Shown piece after piece: positions 22,662-24,419 of a stretch of DNA of 24,419 nt. The position numbers and the translations under genes are program-made. Numbering within the stretch: the first letter of the stretch is position 1; each line of letters opens with the position of its first letter. The notes below the pieces were generated by a model. That model was not told where the DNA came from, made no database searches, and saw only the letters and a list, made by a program, of their open reading frames with translations. Where the stretch lies: NCBI GenBank assembly GCA_002410505.1, contig DHSO01000041.1, positions 1 to 24,419 of the forward strand, written 5' to 3'. The DNA comes from Cloacimonetes bacterium UBA5284 (GTDB lineage Bacteria; Cloacimonadota; Cloacimonadia; Cloacimonadales; Cloacimonadaceae).

Positions 22662-23849
22662 TTATGTCTCCTGTTTCTTAAAAGCGTTGTAAAGTGGGCT
22701 GCGCTTACGCAATTCTGCGGTGATCTCCGCGAGTTTTTCCACCGCAAAATCGAGTTCTGCCTTTGTGTTGTAACGATTGATTGTAAACTTCATCGATCCA
22801 TGCGATTGCACATGGTTTTTGCCGATTGCCATCAGCACATAGTTTGCCTTCAGGCCTTGAGAAGCGCAGGCTGATCCGGTGGCAACCGTGATGCCATGCA
22901 TGTCCAGCATCATCGTGATGGCCTCACCTTCAATGTAATCGATGGAGATATTGATGTTGTGCGGTGCTCTGCCCATGCCTTCAGCGCCGTTCAATTCGAT
23001 GTATTCTATCTTTTCTTTGAGGCGGGCCAGCAGGTAATCCGAAAGCTCACGAAGCTGCTTGATGCTGCCATCCAGGTCGGCAAAGCCCAGCTCCACCGCC
23101 TTGGCAAATCCCGCGATCAGTGCGATCGACAGACCACCGGTTTGCAAGCCGTCCACCCGCTTTACTCCGTGAATAATTTGCCCCAGCTTTGTGCCCTTGC
23201 GCAGATACAGCGCGCCAATGCCTTGAGGTCCGTGAATCTTGTGGGCACTCACACTCATGGTGTCTATGCCATAGTCATTCACATCCAAGGGCATTTTGCC
23301 GTAGGCTTGCCCGGCATCCACATGAAAATAGATCTTGTGACCCGCGCCGGCCAAGATGTCGTGTATCTCTTTTAAGGGTTGGATGGTGCCCACCACGTGA
23401 TTCACAGCCGTAGTCATAAACAACACTGTATCAGGGCGTAGCTCTGCTTTCAATTGATCCAAATCTATGCGTGCCTTGCTGTCCGCGCTCAGATAGCTTA
23501 CTTCAAAGCCTTGCTTTTCCAGCCAGGCAGCATTGGTGAGTAAATCGGGATAATCCACCACACTCACAATCACATGACCACGCTTCAGAGAGGCTGCCAG
23601 GCCTTTGATGGCGATATTGTTTGCCAAGGTCCCGCCGGAAGTAAAATGAATCTCCTCGGGAGTGGCACCCATGGATTTTGCCACAATCTGGCTAAAGCCC
23701 GCCAAAGCGTCATTGGTGCTTTCTCCTGTGCTGATAAAGCTGCCGGGGAACCAAAACTTTTCACTGAAATAGGGCAGCATCGCGTCTAGAACTTCCGGAG
23801 CCATAGGGCTGCTCACACAGTTGTCCAAATAGATTGAACCGGGTTTCAT
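22662..23849 (-). CDS. cysteine desulfurase (NifS/IscS-like), divergent active site
   Basis: PLP enzyme that takes sulfur from cysteine for Fe-S cluster assembly. The 395-residue protein aligns along its length with IscS. Lys204 (SAHKIHGPQG) is the PLP lysine, Cys328 (GSACASQG) the persulfide cysteine, Asp178 (HVDA) and Gln181 the ring-contact residues. Several normally fixed residues differ: the catalytic His of TEHK is Tyr100 (VDYP), NNEIG reads VNHVVG, and the RSGT motif reads QTGG. The start overlaps the Rrf2 gene stop by ATGA and the stop abuts the scaffold ATG. The genetic context strongly supports a desulfurase, but the substitutions could change rate or substrate (for example selenocysteine). 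Confidence 0.87.
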   Translation of the reverse strand: MKPGSIYLDNCVSSPMAPEVLDAMLPYFSEKFWFPGSFISTGESTNDALAGFSQIVAKSMGATPEEIHFTSGGTLANNIAIKGLAASLKRGHVIVSVVDYPDLLTNAAWLEKQGFEVSYLSADSKARIDLDQLKAELRPDTVLFMTTAVNHVVGTIQPLKEIHDILAGAGHKIYFHVDAGQAYGKMPLDVNDYGIDTMSVSAHKIHGPQGIGALYLRKGTKLGQIIHGVKRVDGLQTGGLSIALIAGFAKAVELGFADLDGSIKQLRELSDYLLARLKEKIEYIELNGAEGMGRAPHNINISIDYIEGEAITMMLDMHGITVATGSACASQGLKANYVLMAIGKNHVQSHGSMKFTINRYNTKAELDFAVEKLAEITAELRKRSPLYNAFKKQET

Positions 23850-24256
23850 TTATCTTTCCTTTGCCAGATTTTCATGATATCCTTCAGAGTGTAGGATCTG
23901 AAAACCTGCTGTAGTTTATTTTCGAGTTCACTGAAAAATGGCGACAAAGTGCAAGCTTCGCCCAGACAATGCCTGCCGCTGGTGTCCACGCAAGCTGTGT
24001 TGAAACTTTCGTCTTCCACCGCGCTGAGGATATCCGCAAAGCTGATTTCATTTGGTTTTTTGGCCAAAGCGTATCCGCCCAAACTGCCGGGACTGCTATT
24101 TACCAAACCGGCGGATTTGAGCAAAGCCATCAGGTGCTCGATATATTTCTTGGGTAGCTTCTGGGCTTCACAGATCTTTTGGGCCGATACATACCCCTGT
24201 TCGTGGATCTCAATCAAAGCCCGCAAGGCATATTCGGTCTTGGTATTCAGCGCCAT
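23846..24256 (-). CDS. Rrf2/IscR-family transcriptional regulator
   Basis: Winged-helix regulator of 136 residues, probably sensing Fe-S status and controlling its own operon. The N-terminus has the Rrf2 helix-turn-helix region (MALNTKTEYALRALIEI, then AQKICEAQKLPKKYIEHL), followed by the wing GSLGGYAL (58-65). Three cysteines, C89, C97 and C102, lie in the position of the IscR cluster ligands, though their spacing (8 and 5) differs from the 6 and 6 of E. coli IscR. The ATG at 24256 is chosen because AGGAG lies upstream; the frame continues to 24286 without a better site. It overlaps the desulfurase start by ATGA. Confidence 0.88.
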   Translation of the reverse strand: MALNTKTEYALRALIEIHEQGYVSAQKICEAQKLPKKYIEHLMALLKSAGLVNSSPGSLGGYALAKKPNEISFADILSAVEDESFNTACVDTSGRHCLGEACTLSPFFSELENKLQQVFRSYTLKDIMKIWQRKDK

Positions 24257-24303
24257 GTCATTCTCCTGTAAATAATTTAAAGCCAAGCTTTATTCTAAAA
24301 TAC

Positions 24304-24332
24304 ATACTAATTAGATATGCTATATCTGTCAA
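24304..24332 (-). promoter_or_regulatory. promoter of the Rrf2-desulfurase-scaffold operon with operator-like inverted repeat
   Basis: On the minus strand TTGACA (24332-24327) and TAGTAT (24309-24304) are separated by 17 bases. The spacer holds a perfect inverted repeat, AGATAT-GCT-ATATCT on the plus strand (24313-24327), and the 8-base palindrome CTAATTAG next to the -10 box. A repressor bound here would block RNA polymerase. Autoregulation by the Rrf2 protein is the simplest reading. Transcription would start near 24297, about 40 bases before the ATG. Confidence 0.7.
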
Positions 24333-24419
24333 GTGGAATTTAACGAAAGACATCCTGTGTCATACAAATTATTGCAGGTCGGAAAAAGCTTCCCAAGTTA
24401 AAAAGGTCACCGATAATTG

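Overview
The window is a gene-dense stretch of a bacterial chromosome with close to balanced base composition. It holds 26 protein-coding genes, no tRNA or rRNA gene, no insertion sequence and no CRISPR array. A CMP-Kdo synthetase (kdsB), two or three lipoproteins and an M23 peptidoglycan peptidase point to a Gram-negative, diderm cell. A DUF4837-type lipoprotein beside a TPR lipoprotein, the long ATGA-coupled operons and generally divergent housekeeping genes suggest the FCB group, possibly Cloacimonadota. That placement is an inference from gene content, not proven.

Region 1 (91-8803, + strand) is one tightly packed run: exonuclease VII small subunit (xseB), prenyl diphosphate synthase (ispA), dUTPase (dut), quinolinate synthase (nadA), a TrmN6-like methyltransferase, an FtsX-like membrane protein, phosphatidylglycerophosphate synthase (pgsA), two lipoproteins (DUF4837 and TPR), a FecE-type ABC ATPase and a thermonuclease-fold protein. 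Most junctions overlap or are only a few bases apart. A TTGACA/TATATT promoter lies just before xseB.

Region 2 (8800-14224, - strand) reads from right to left: dCMP deaminase, an ECF-transporter S component, an exported protein with two sulfite-oxidase-like domains, two ECF ATPases, EcfT, an M23 peptidase and thiamine pyrophosphokinase. Overlapping starts and stops suggest one operon. The transporter therefore has all its parts together, plus an exported protein that ECF transporters normally lack.

Region 3 (14225-14661) is the largest non-coding stretch. It holds divergent promoters for region 2 and for aroA, an operator-like set of palindromes and a repeated 15-base motif. aroA (14662-15882, + strand) encodes an EPSP synthase with an altered PEP/glyphosate-binding motif.

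Region 4 (15884-21847, - strand) holds corA, queD, ysxC/engB, mnmG, kdsB and a UshA-like lipoprotein nucleotidase in transcription order. These serve ion transport, queuosine synthesis, ribosome assembly, tRNA wobble modification and LPS core synthesis.

Region 5 (21984-24332, - strand) is an iron-sulfur assembly operon: an Rrf2/IscR-like regulator, a divergent NifS/IscS desulfurase and an IscU scaffold fused to a MIP18-like domain. It has a strong promoter with an inverted repeat that is a likely operator, and a clear intrinsic terminator.

The most notable items are the ECF cassette with its exported tandem-domain protein and unequal ATPases, and the Fe-S operon, whose desulfurase lacks the usual catalytic histidine and whose scaffold carries a cysteine-less MIP18-like tail.
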